From NCBI GenBank assembly GCA_013214445.1, contig JABSPG010000008.1, positions 1 to 37,710 of the forward strand: 37,710 bases of DNA, given 5' to 3'. Position 1 is the stretch's first letter; every line of letters starts with the position of its first letter. A program made the position numbers and the translations under genes. Origin of the DNA: Ekhidna sp. (GTDB lineage: Bacteria > Bacteroidota > Bacteroidia > Cytophagales > Cyclobacteriaceae). Below are positions 1 to 7,096 of the stretch, one piece after another. A model generated the notes under the pieces. That model was not told the DNA's origin and did no database searches. It saw nothing but the letters and a program-made list of their open reading frames with translations.

Positions 1-1
1 A

Positions 2-25
2 AGGGTAAGAGATAACGGAGCTTAA
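2..25 (+). CDS. Possible 3' end of the Gly-rich repeat ORF from the window end
   Basis: Frame 2 is open from the first base and reads RVRDNGA before TAA at 23-25. If the last base of the window is joined to the first, the repeat ORF that begins at 37607 continues into exactly this frame and stops here, giving a protein of about 42 residues. The in-frame match has a one-in-three chance of being accidental, and the fragment has no signature of its own. This is an inference from circular joining, not something visible in one piece of sequence. Confidence 0.3.
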   Translation, partial: RVRDNGA

Positions 26-57
26 CCGCCCCTATTTTAATTAATAAATGAAAACAC

Positions 58-909
58 ATGAGCAATCTTCAAAAGCTGCCACTAGCGCAGCTCATCAAAA
101 CAGGCGCAATCAAGGACAGGTTTGCGCAACTTTTAGGCCATCGGTCAAACATCTTCGCAACCTCCATCATTAACGCGACAAAGGATAATCCTCAATTACA
201 GAAAGCAGAGCCTTTAAGCATCATTCAATGCGCGTTGGTAGCTGCATCTTTGAATCTGGAAGTTGATAAGAATCTGGGACAAGCTTGGATTGTGCCTTAT
301 GGCCAAAAAGCACAATTCCAGATTGGTTGGAAAGGTTGGGTTCAACTAGCTCTGAGATCAGGCCAATTCTCAAAAATCAACGTTCAGAACGTGTACGAAG
401 GCCAACTTAAAGAGTTTAATCCTTTTACAGAAGAGATTGAGCTTGATCACACAGCCAAAACATCTGATGAGGTGGTAGGATACTTCGCCTATTTTAAGCT
501 GGTGAACGGATATACTAAAAGCCTTTACTGGTCAAAGGAGGAAGTAGAAAAGCACGGGGCACGATTCTCTAAGACATTCGGATCTAAGTATGGAGTATGG
601 AAGACTGACTTCGACGCCATGGCGCGGAAGACGGTGCTTAAAAACATCCTGTCAAATTGGGCGCCTTTAGATGTCAACATGCAACACGCCGCGAAGTCTG
701 ATAGCCGTGTAATCAATGACGCTCAATCTATGGACGTTGATACATCGGATGAGATCTTTGATGATGCTGTGGAGGTGGAGGACACAGCGGTCATAGCCCC
801 AAATATCGAAGAAAAGATCGATTCAAACTTTGACCTTCCAAGCGAAACGGCTAAAAAGGCGAAGGCTACAAAGCAACCAAACACCGATCCTTTAGGAGCT
901 GAAGACTAA
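58..909 (+). CDS. recT: RecT-family single-strand DNA annealing protein
   Basis: A 283-residue protein of the RecT/Redbeta annealase class, which coats single-stranded DNA and anneals complementary strands in phage recombination and concatemer formation. The first 200 residues have the RecT pattern: an early segment about stepwise processing of samples (SIIQCALVAASLNLEVD), a GQAWIVPYG segment, the QFQIGWKGWVQLALRSG core and a late YGVWKTDFDAMARKTVLKNI segment. The C-terminal 80 residues are acidic and low in complexity, as is common for the family's partner-binding tail. ATG 58 is preceded by the AAAACAC leader shared with other non-structural genes. The exonuclease gene follows after 5 nt, the usual annealase-exonuclease pairing. 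Confidence 0.93.
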   Translation: MSNLQKLPLAQLIKTGAIKDRFAQLLGHRSNIFATSIINATKDNPQLQKAEPLSIIQCALVAASLNLEVDKNLGQAWIVPYGQKAQFQIGWKGWVQLALRSGQFSKINVQNVYEGQLKEFNPFTEEIELDHTAKTSDEVVGYFAYFKLVNGYTKSLYWSKEEVEKHGARFSKTFGSKYGVWKTDFDAMARKTVLKNILSNWAPLDVNMQHAAKSDSRVINDAQSMDVDTSDEIFDDAVEVEDTAVIAPNIEEKIDSNFDLPSETAKKAKATKQPNTDPLGAED

Positions 910-914
910 AGCAC

Positions 915-1655
915 ATGGAACAAGGGACTACAGAATGGTTGGAAGCTAGGCGCGGACTAGTTTCCTGTTCTAAGCTTTATAAGCTTATGACAGCGAAAGG
1001 AATAGAGGGAAAAGAAGCTAAGGAGTATATCAGATCTTTAGCATGGCAGCGGTTCACTGAAAGGGTATCTAGTTCACCTGTTACAAAAGAAATGGAACGT
1101 GGCCGCGAATTGGAACCCGAAGCAAAAGCGGTGTTTCAAAAGTCATTCCTATCTAAGGCTATAAATGATGTTAGCCTTTTAGAAGACGGAGGACAAGCTT
1201 TGAAAGGTTTATGGGCATCTCCTGATGGGCTTATATATGATGATATCAATTACTCTTTTGAGAGCGGCCTTGAAATCAAGTGTACAGGTACCTTGGTATT
1301 TGATCAGATACGGGGCAAATACACGGCCACGACGGACAAGCACCTATATTTTATTGATAAAATACACGATCAAGAAAGTTTTAGACAGGCTTTGAGAGAT
1401 AAAAATTCTTATTCGTGGTACTGGCAGATTCAAGGAAACATGTATGTGTACCGGGTCGAGGATTGGTACTTCGTATCCTATCATCCAGACGCTCTTTTTG
1501 AATTGAAAAGCGGTAAATCAATAGACGCTAGGTTGTTTGTCTTTAAAGTCAAGTTTGACAACGAAGCTAATGAACTTATTGAAAAGCGGGTCGAACAAGC
1601 TGAAATTGAGATTCAAAACCACGTATCTAAATTGAGAAAACGATTTAATATCTAG
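915..1655 (+). CDS. YqaJ/lambda-exonuclease family recombination nuclease
   Basis: A 246-residue member of the YqaJ (lambda Exo-like, PD-(D/E)XK) nuclease family, expected to resect double-stranded ends to give the single strands that RecT anneals. Visible landmarks: the N-terminal TEWLEARRGLVSCSK segment, GRELEPEA at residues 63-70, SPDGL at 102-106 with the putative metal-binding Asp, the LEIKC motif at 119-123 supplying Glu and Lys, and the QIQGNMYV helix at 171-178. This is the complete motif set, so the enzyme should be active. The start has the AAAGCACATG context. The TAG stop is followed within 3 nt, in the same frame, by the next small ORF. Confidence 0.9.
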   Translation: MEQGTTEWLEARRGLVSCSKLYKLMTAKGIEGKEAKEYIRSLAWQRFTERVSSSPVTKEMERGRELEPEAKAVFQKSFLSKAINDVSLLEDGGQALKGLWASPDGLIYDDINYSFESGLEIKCTGTLVFDQIRGKYTATTDKHLYFIDKIHDQESFRQALRDKNSYSWYWQIQGNMYVYRVEDWYFVSYHPDALFELKSGKSIDARLFVFKVKFDNEANELIEKRVEQAEIEIQNHVSKLRKRFNI

Positions 1656-1658
1656 CTA

Positions 1659-1895
1659 TTGACAACGATTGAGCGCGACTTATGGGAGCTTGCGAAGGAA
1701 CGAAAAAAACGTAAGTTCCCGTATTATCCGTTAAATCGGTTCTATTCAAGGTACGATCCTGATCAGCAAAAAGAAGCGCAAAAGCTAGTTAGGCAACTGT
1801 TAACAAAAGGACTAATCAGACAGCGAGAAGGGATTAATTCAAACCTGATCGAGTTCAAAGAATCTTACTTTGAATTTTACGAAAAGAATAGATAA
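1659..1895 (+). CDS. Small basic protein, TTG start coupled to the exonuclease
   Basis: A 78-residue ORF with no recognisable family. It has no internal Met codon at all: its only possible start is the TTG at 1659, three bases after the TAG of the exonuclease and in the same frame. It is rich in Lys and Arg near the N-terminus, with a helical middle (DPDQQKEAQKLVRQLLTKGL) followed by a short hydrophobic strand, which resembles a small winged-helix fold but is not diagnostic. Translational coupling to the exonuclease is the simplest reading; low-level read-through of the TAG, making a C-terminal extension of the nuclease, is the alternative. Function unknown. Confidence 0.6.
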   Translation: MTTIERDLWELAKERKKRKFPYYPLNRFYSRYDPDQQKEAQKLVRQLLTKGLIRQREGINSNLIEFKESYFEFYEKNR

Positions 1896-1909
1896 TACGT
1901 ATTTATTCT

Positions 1910-1917
1910 TATATTTA
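1910..1917 (+). promoter_or_regulatory. Possible Bacteroidota -7 element (TATATTTA)
   Basis: TATATTTA differs from the TAnnTTTG element by the last base and lies 20 nt before the helicase-methyltransferase start. The 14-mer TTCTTATATTTACA that contains it (1906-1919) occurs again at 37201-37214, about 20 nt before the gene at 37234. No TTG is visible at the expected upstream distance at either site, so these are candidates only. Confidence 0.4.
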
Positions 1918-1937
1918 CAGCGAATTAAAACAAACAC

Positions 1938-4523
1938 ATGGACTATAAAAAGCTGTTAGAGTCAAAAATCAAACTAGCTGAAAAAGCTGGTTTTGAAATT
2001 CAAAAAAATGACATAAATCCGATTTGTAAACCTCACCAAGCCGACATTATTAAATGGGCGGTACATGGAGGTCGAAGGGCTGTTTTTGCCAGTTTCGGAC
2101 TAGGTAAAACGGTTATTCAAATTGAGATCGTTCGGATTATATCACAACTCAAAAGTGGTAATGCTTTGATCGTGTGCCCTTTAGGAGTAAAGCAAGAGTT
2201 TATAAGAGATGGCCGTATGCTAGGTATTGAGCAAATCCAATACATCACGCATAGCGATCAGGTAAGAGATAATTGTAAGTACTATATCTCTAATTATGAG
2301 CGCGTCCGTAAAGGTGATATTGATCCTTCAAAGTTCATTGTGGTAACCATGGATGAAGCCAGTATTTTACGCGGGTTAGATACTCAAACCGTGGACATGC
2401 TCATGCACACTTTTAAGCAGATCCCTTACAGATTTGTCTGCACGGCTACACCTTCTCCAAATCGCTTTTTAGAGCTTACCCATTATGCAGACTTTTTGGG
2501 AATTATGGATAGAGGTCAGATCTTGACGCGCTTTTTTCAACGCGATAGCACAACGGCTGGAAACCTGACATTATTTCCAAAAAGGGAAAAAGAGTTCTGG
2601 CACTGGATGGCTAGCTGGGCTTGCTTCATTACCAAACCTTCCGACCTTAGACACGATGATACGGGCTACGACTTACCTGATGCTGACTTTCAAAGACATC
2701 GGATTACATTCGATAGAGATCCGATCATTGATAAAAGAAGTAATCAGGTTGAAATATATGCTAGTGCGTCAAAGTCATTAGGAGATGCGGCAAAGGAGAA
2801 GCGCGACAGCTTGCCTCACAGACTTTCTAAAGTGGCTGAGATCATCGAAAATGATCCAGATAGTCATTATGTGATCTGGCACAACCTAGAATCCGAACGT
2901 ATAGAGCTTGAAAAGCTTTTGAACGGTAAAAATTGGGTATCTGTTTACGGTTCCCAAACCTTGGATAAAAAGGAAGGTGGTCTGATTTCATTTTCAGAGG
3001 GTGAAAGTCAATACCTGATAACAAAGCCTACTATTGCAGGATCAGGATGCAACTTTCAACATCATTGCCATAAAGCCATATTTATGGGTATTGATTACAA
3101 GTTCAACGACTTCATTCAAGCAGTTCACCGTATCTACAGATTCATGCAACTACATCAAGTTGAGGTGCATATTATTCATACCGATGCTGAGGATGACATC
3201 ATGAAAGCTTTGGATCGCAAATGGGGTGACCACAAAAAGCTTCAATCAGAAATGACTAATATCATCCAAACTCACGGTCTTAATTCAGAACTATACAACA
3301 CAGAACTAAAAAGAGACATGTTTTCAGGACGCCAAATCAAAGTCGGTAAAGATTGGACAGCGATCAATAATGATAATGTTCAAGAGATTGTGAATATTGG
3401 GAGCGATTCAATAGGTATGGGTGTAACTTCAATACCTTTTGGTAATCACTACGAATACTCAGAGAATTACAACTGTTTTGGCCATAATGAAACAAATGTA
3501 GATTTTTGGAAGCAAATGGAGTTTCTGACACCTGAGCTTTACCGTGTGCTTATGCCAGGTAGAATCTTTGCAATACATGTTAAAGATCGAATCAGATACA
3601 GCTATCAGAACGGTGCAGGGTTCACGGATATTGATGATTTCACAGCGGACACTTCTAACCACTTAACAAGAAAGCATCTGCTTGAAAAGATCGACGCTTT
3701 CAAAGTGTTGAATGAAAAACTGAAATCAGATGAGATTGCAAAAGAAATTGAAGCAATGCAAGCTGATTATGACAGTTGGCATTTTCATTTATTAGGTAAG
3801 ATTACAGTAACTACGGACGTAGTACAGGAAAACAACCAGACATACAGGCTCGGTTGGTCGGAAAAATGTAAAGACGGGTCAAAGATGGGTGTAGGCTTAC
3901 CCGAATATGTGTTATTATTCCGAAAGGTTCCTACTGACACATCTAATGCGTATGCTGATGATAAGGTCGAAAAAAGCAAAGATGAATACTCCCGTTCAAA
4001 CTGGCAGCTTGATGCTCATTCTTATTGGAAGTCAGGCGGTGAAAGGTTAATGGATAGCTCACAGCTTGCTAGGATGGGACTTGATAATGTCCTAAAGCTT
4101 TGGAAGAAAGTAGAATCGAGCGGTGAGTATGATTTTCAAAAGCATAAAATTATCTGTGAAAAGCTGGATGAATTAGGTAAGCTTCCGACTACATACATGG
4201 CCGTTCCTCCTATTAGCCAGAATGAAGGAGTATGGACTGATATTGTAAGAATGAAAACATTGAATTCTGATCAGAAAAGAAAGAACCTAACAAAGCACAT
4301 TTGCCCTCTCCAGCTCGATCTGATCGAAAGACTGATTAACAGATACAGCAACAAAGGCGAAACAATATTAGACCCATTCGGCGGTATTATGTCGGTTCCT
4401 TACCAAGCTGTCAAGATGGGGCGTAAGGGTATAGGTATTGAGCTAAACAGCGAATATTGGAATGATGGAACTAAGCATCTTAAATCATTAGAGCAAAAAG
4501 CGGCTACACTATCACTTTTTTAA
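1938..4523 (+). CDS. SNF2-like helicase fused to an N4/N6 DNA methyltransferase
   Basis: An 861-residue two-part protein. Residues about 30-440 are a superfamily 2 helicase of the SNF2/DEAD-like type: variant Walker A GLGKT at 54-58, Walker B-type DEAS at 139-142, TATPSPN at 169-175 and the arginine-finger motif QAVHRIYR at 394-401. Residues about 485-855 are an amino-methyltransferase in the order of the beta class: motif IV first (SIPF at 498-501), then motif X-like KHICPLQLDLIERL near 786 and the SAM-binding LDPFGG at 811-816. The motif IV reads SIPF where (D/N/S)PP(Y/F/W) is usual. The likely role is modification of phage DNA, with the helicase giving translocation or strand access. No restriction nuclease domain is visible. 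The start context is AAACACATG. Confidence 0.85.
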   Translation: MDYKKLLESKIKLAEKAGFEIQKNDINPICKPHQADIIKWAVHGGRRAVFASFGLGKTVIQIEIVRIISQLKSGNALIVCPLGVKQEFIRDGRMLGIEQIQYITHSDQVRDNCKYYISNYERVRKGDIDPSKFIVVTMDEASILRGLDTQTVDMLMHTFKQIPYRFVCTATPSPNRFLELTHYADFLGIMDRGQILTRFFQRDSTTAGNLTLFPKREKEFWHWMASWACFITKPSDLRHDDTGYDLPDADFQRHRITFDRDPIIDKRSNQVEIYASASKSLGDAAKEKRDSLPHRLSKVAEIIENDPDSHYVIWHNLESERIELEKLLNGKNWVSVYGSQTLDKKEGGLISFSEGESQYLITKPTIAGSGCNFQHHCHKAIFMGIDYKFNDFIQAVHRIYRFMQLHQVEVHIIHTDAEDDIMKALDRKWGDHKKLQSEMTNIIQTHGLNSELYNTELKRDMFSGRQIKVGKDWTAINNDNVQEIVNIGSDSIGMGVTSIPFGNHYEYSENYNCFGHNETNVDFWKQMEFLTPELYRVLMPGRIFAIHVKDRIRYSYQNGAGFTDIDDFTADTSNHLTRKHLLEKIDAFKVLNEKLKSDEIAKEIEAMQADYDSWHFHLLGKITVTTDVVQENNQTYRLGWSEKCKDGSKMGVGLPEYVLLFRKVPTDTSNAYADDKVEKSKDEYSRSNWQLDAHSYWKSGGERLMDSSQLARMGLDNVLKLWKKVESSGEYDFQKHKIICEKLDELGKLPTTYMAVPPISQNEGVWTDIVRMKTLNSDQKRKNLTKHICPLQLDLIERLINRYSNKGETILDPFGGIMSVPYQAVKMGRKGIGIELNSEYWNDGTKHLKSLEQKAATLSLF

Positions 4524-4536
4524 ACAAAAAAAACAC

Positions 4537-4794
4537 ATGCAAACACAGTCAGCAAGAGTACTAGAGGCTATAGAACTCTATAACAAAAAACACGGTGGAA
4601 AGATTATGAACCAAGTACAGCTTGCCATGAAAGTATGGCCTGAAAAGGAATACGAACAGGCAGGTCAAAGGATGCATCATTTGCTTTTTAAAGGGCGACC
4701 GTGGAACCTAGATTGGCTTAGGTCAATCGCAAAAATTTTGGAAGTGGACTATAATTTTTTACTAGACTTAGAAGCACATGAACAAACTAATTGA
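4537..4794 (+). CDS. Small putative HTH protein
   Basis: An 85-residue protein. From about residue 24 it reads as a helix-turn-helix of the XRE kind: a first helix (MNQVQLAMKVW), a turn, a recognition-like helix (QAGQRMHHLLFKG) and a later WLRSIAKILEVDYNFLLDL segment that closely resembles the end of XRE domains. That makes it the nearest thing to a transcriptional regulator in the window, but it is not a typical CI or Cro. It sits between the helicase-methyltransferase and a MazG-like gene, starts with AACACATG, and its last 17 bases overlap the next gene. Confidence 0.6.
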   Translation: MQTQSARVLEAIELYNKKHGGKIMNQVQLAMKVWPEKEYEQAGQRMHHLLFKGRPWNLDWLRSIAKILEVDYNFLLDLEAHEQTN

Positions 4795-5281
4795 GGCAAA
4801 TTATCAGAGCATTGTAGATCGGGGGTTGATTACTGCCGATACTAAATACAGGGATTTCTTTAAAAAGCTCACAGAAGAGTATAACGAAGTCAGGATTGCG
4901 AAGACAAAGAAAAACAAGGATGAGGAGTGGTGTGATGTCATTCTAGTGGCTCTTAACTACTTTAGGCATCATGATAAACCCGTTGAGAAGCTTCTCTGGG
5001 AAAAGGTCAAAAAGAATCAATACAGATCAAAACGTAAGAATATGGAATTACAAGTAGGTCAAAGTATCACCACGGCCACTATTGAAGAGGCTATTATTTT
5101 GGGCGAAAAGGAAAGCAAAGGTAGCCTCCTTTACATCTGCTTGGACAAGGCGCGGCTGATCCTTGTATCAGTCAGGCCAAAGAATGTTGTACACGCTATG
5201 CCATCGACCAAAGACGTTTCGGGCTACTTCAACAAATACGGCTCACAGCTGCGTAGGCTGGGTATTTACGTTCCTGAATAG
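4778..5281 (+). CDS. MazG-like N-terminal domain with an unknown C-terminal domain
   Basis: A 167-residue protein in two parts. Residues 1 to about 85 are helical and carry two acidic clusters spaced as in all-alpha NTP pyrophosphohydrolases (MazG/dUTPase-like): LTEEYNEV and DEEWCDVILVAL. Such phage enzymes are thought to hydrolyse nucleoside triphosphates or alarmones. Residues 89-167, beginning at an internal Met, form a separate domain with beta-strand character (GSLLYICLDKARLILVSVRP) that I do not recognise. No stop separates the parts, so this is either a fusion or one larger fold. The start uses GCACATG and overlaps the preceding gene. A terminator follows at 5312. Confidence 0.6.
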   Translation: MNKLIEANYQSIVDRGLITADTKYRDFFKKLTEEYNEVRIAKTKKNKDEEWCDVILVALNYFRHHDKPVEKLLWEKVKKNQYRSKRKNMELQVGQSITTATIEEAIILGEKESKGSLLYICLDKARLILVSVRPKNVVHAMPSTKDVSGYFNKYGSQLRRLGIYVPE

Positions 5282-5311
5282 AAGTTCGGTATTTCCGAAT
5301 GATTGATTTTT

Positions 5312-5335
5312 AAAGAGGTGTAAGCCTCTTTTTTT
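5312..5335 (+). terminator. Intrinsic terminator after the recombination/modification operon
   Basis: A perfect 7-bp stem (AAAGAGG with CCTCTTT), a 6-nt loop and a run of seven T. It closes the operon ending at 5281 and separates it from the structured leader downstream. Confidence 0.85.
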
Positions 5336-5351
5336 GCTATCTTAGTACTGT

Positions 5352-5442
5352 ATAACAAAAGCAGGGTCGGAGCTACTTTTGTTATTCCTGAATCTTTTGA
5401 TTCATTGCCCCTTTGCCACTCCGACGGCTTAGGGGCTTTTTT
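5352..5442 (+). ncRNA. Structured leader RNA: three hairpins with a loop-loop complement
   Basis: Three hairpins in 91 nt. Hairpin 1 is a perfect 10-bp stem (5352-5361 with 5376-5385) with a 14-nt loop. Hairpin 2 is TGAATC-TTTT-GATTCA (5389-5404). Hairpin 3 is GCCCCT/AGGGGC (5407-5412 with 5431-5436), extended by an inner GCC/GGC, followed by six T, and so is an intrinsic terminator. The loop of hairpin 1 holds GTCGGAG (5366-5372), perfectly complementary to CTCCGAC (5419-5425) in the apical loop of hairpin 3. This could make a kissing complex or pseudoknot that weakens or stabilises the terminator. It lies directly before the 75-residue ORF and the replication initiator, so it may attenuate replication-gene expression. 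Its promoter is not obvious. The regulatory role is an inference. Confidence 0.65.
5407..5442 (+). terminator. Terminator-like hairpin immediately before the replication genes
   Basis: Third hairpin of the leader RNA: GCCCCT/AGGGGC with an inner GCC/GGC extension and TTTTTT. It ends 8 nt before the ATG at 5450, so transcription of the replication genes from any upstream promoter must pass it. That position fits an attenuator better than an end-of-operon terminator. Confidence 0.7.
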
Positions 5443-5449
5443 ATTTATT

Positions 5450-5677
5450 ATGAAAAAGACTTTTTTAAGTTTTTACCGTAGAATCTTCAATCAGGATCAG
5501 ATAATAAGTGTAGATGTAGTAGACGATTCATGCAATGGGTTTGTGGCTATTCATGACGGATTGGAAGACGAGGAAAGCCCTTTATTTGTAATTAACGACC
5601 CCAAAACCGCAAGGCTTTTATCTGAATCTCTTGATCAGGCTGCCAGATATTTAGAATCAAAACAAAAGGGAGATTAA
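5450..5677 (+). CDS. Small acidic protein upstream of the replication initiator
   Basis: A 75-residue protein of unknown function. An upstream TTG at 5405 is in frame, but the terminator hairpin lies in that stretch and the encoded residues look non-coding, so ATG 5450 is the better start. The first 15 residues are basic and aromatic, then a strongly acidic middle (VDVVDDS, GLEDEESP) and a C-terminal helix (KTARLLSESLDQAARYLE). It ends 1 nt before the replication initiator and is likely translated with it. A leader-gene role in coupling translation to the structured RNA upstream is possible but unproven. Confidence 0.65.
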   Translation: MKKTFLSFYRRIFNQDQIISVDVVDDSCNGFVAIHDGLEDEESPLFVINDPKTARLLSESLDQAARYLESKQKGD

Positions 5678-5678
5678 T

Positions 5679-6512
5679 ATGAGTCAAGATAATGCATATT
5701 CAATCACGCCTTACACGGTGTTATCAGATAATAGATTAACCTTCGCATCCAAGTGCCTATACGGTGTTATACACAGCCTAAGCAATGGCAGAAAATGTAC
5801 CGCAACAAACAAGTATTTAGCAGATGTTTTGGGTACGAATATCAAGACAATTCAAAGATCTTTAGACCAATTATTAGACCTAAAATTGATTAATAGAGAG
5901 GTCAAAAACGCATGCAAAAGAGAGTTGATTTGTACTGTAAGATCCGAAAATACCCACCCCGAAAATGTACCTACCCCCAAAATAGGGGTACCCCCAAAAT
6001 GTACTAAGGGGGTAGGACAAAATGTACTAACCCCCCACCCCGAAAATGTACCAACCCCCCTAGGACAAAATGTACCAACAGATAATATATTAGATACTAA
6101 AGTTGATACTATAATTGATAAAAAAAGTAAGAAGCGCACAAAGTTTATCAAACCTACTAAAGATCAGATCAGGGAGTACTTCACTGAGCTAGGATTGAAC
6201 GGGCAATCTGAAAGTTTAAGCGAACGATTCTACGACTACTACGAATCCAACGGATGGAAGGTTGGACGCAATAGCATGAAGGACTGGAAAGCGACTTGTA
6301 GAAACTGGAAGAAAAACCAAAACCAAACGCAACAAAAAAATGAAACCAATAAGCGAAATAACCGAGAATCTCACCAATACCGCACGGGAGACTTTGACGC
6401 AGAACTCAACGCACGCGCCGCCGAATGGATCAACGCAGGAAAGCCCATCGAAGAACTTCAGGAAATCGTTAACCGAGAATATGAAGAGCGCCAAAAAAAA
6501 GCAGTATCGTAA
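5679..6512 (+). CDS. Phage replication initiator (replisome organizer) with internal iterons
   Basis: A 277-residue protein with the three-part layout of lambda O-type replisome organizers. Residues 1 to about 85 form a winged helix-turn-helix (SKCLYGVIHSLS, then TNKYLADVLGTNIKTIQRSL). Residues about 90-150 are a Pro/Asn/Val-rich linker encoded by repeated DNA (iterons at 5947-6075). Residues about 160-210 hold the conserved RFYDYYESNGW and MKDWKATCRNW pair typical of the C-terminal domain in these initiators. The remaining tail is polar and charged. It should bind the iterons in its own gene, melt the adjacent A+T-rich DNA and recruit the helicase loader encoded next. The loader gene overlaps its 3' end by 32 nt. 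Confidence 0.85.
   Translation: MSQDNAYSITPYTVLSDNRLTFASKCLYGVIHSLSNGRKCTATNKYLADVLGTNIKTIQRSLDQLLDLKLINREVKNACKRELICTVRSENTHPENVPTPKIGVPPKCTKGVGQNVLTPHPENVPTPLGQNVPTDNILDTKVDTIIDKKSKKRTKFIKPTKDQIREYFTELGLNGQSESLSERFYDYYESNGWKVGRNSMKDWKATCRNWKKNQNQTQQKNETNKRNNRESHQYRTGDFDAELNARAAEWINAGKPIEELQEIVNREYEERQKKAVS
5947..6130 (+). other. Candidate origin of replication: iterons plus A+T-rich stretch
   Basis: Five exact copies of AAAATGTAC at 5962, 5996, 6019, 6043 and 6067, the last four about 24 bp apart, inside C-rich flanks (ACCCC, CCCCC). Degenerate copies begin at 5947 and 5979, and the palindrome GGGGTACCCC is at 5985-5994. Immediately after, 6081-6130 is almost entirely A+T and would serve as the unwinding element. 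The arrangement inside the linker-coding part of an initiator gene is that of lambdoid origins. Repeat number and spacing are seen directly; origin function is inferred. Confidence 0.75.
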
Positions 6513-7095
6513 ATTCAGGATAGCGATAGGCAACGAGCTGATAAGGCTCTCAGGCAAAAAGCCTGTGGATATGATCTGGTTTGATGAGTACAATCTGGTT
6601 TTCAACAAACTTTGGGAAATGCAATTTGGAGACGAAGAAAAAAAAGGCTTTCTCTTAGCTGGTGAAAAAGGAACGGGTAAAACACTATTCATCGAGGCTC
6701 TGAGAAAAACACGGTACATCAGAGCGCGGCGCGTAAGCTGTAAGGAGATCGAACTACAAGTCAAAAGGGACGGCCAAAAAGCGATCTACCAATACGCAAC
6801 TGCGCACACCTCCAACGGACGCCCTAACGTGTGGATATTCGACGACATTGGAACCGAAAGAAAGGTCTTGGATTATGGCAATGAGTATGAAATCATCGAA
6901 GATCTTATACACGCTCGCTATGAAGCGTTCGACTTCCAAAATATACCAACATACGGCACAACGAATTTGAGCGCAATAACAACGCCCGAAAGCGGCAAAA
7001 CAACGCTCACAACAAGATACGATGACCGTGTATTCGATCGGATGCGAAAAATGATGCATTTTATCACGTTTCAAAACACTAAATCACTGCGCTAA
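6481..7095 (+). CDS. DnaC/IstB-type AAA+ ATPase, helicase loader
   Basis: A 204-residue AAA+ ATPase with Walker A GEKGTGKT at 61-68, Walker B VWIFDD at 117-122, the sensor-like YGTTNLS at 158-164 and the arginine-bearing RYDDRVFDRM near 179. This set and size match DnaC-type loaders that place the replicative helicase on an initiator-melted origin. An upstream in-frame ATG at 6340 would overlap the initiator by 173 nt and add a low-complexity segment; ATG 6481, overlapping by 32 nt, is preferred. No DnaB or primase gene is in the window, so the partner helicase is probably the host's. Confidence 0.88.
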   Translation: MKSAKKKQYRKFRIAIGNELIRLSGKKPVDMIWFDEYNLVFNKLWEMQFGDEEKKGFLLAGEKGTGKTLFIEALRKTRYIRARRVSCKEIELQVKRDGQKAIYQYATAHTSNGRPNVWIFDDIGTERKVLDYGNEYEIIEDLIHARYEAFDFQNIPTYGTTNLSAITTPESGKTTLTTRYDDRVFDRMRKMMHFITFQNTKSLR

Positions 7096-7096
7096 T

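Noticed and set aside
5405..5449. TTG start for the 75-residue gene
   Set aside because: The added residues are encoded by a terminator hairpin and its T-run; ATG 5450 is better.
5946..6075. CRISPR-like array in the initiator gene
   Set aside because: Repeat core is only 9 bp with about 15-bp gaps inside a coding sequence; iterons fit better.
6335..6350. A-run (A7) in the initiator gene as a -1 frameshift site into the loader frame
   Set aside because: The loader lies in the +1 frame relative to the initiator, so a -1 slip does not reach it; normal overlap at 6481 explains the arrangement.
6216..6764. Minus-strand open frame of 182 codons across the initiator-loader junction
   Set aside because: It lies wholly opposite two well-supported genes, has Ser/Phe/Val-rich shadow composition and no start signal.
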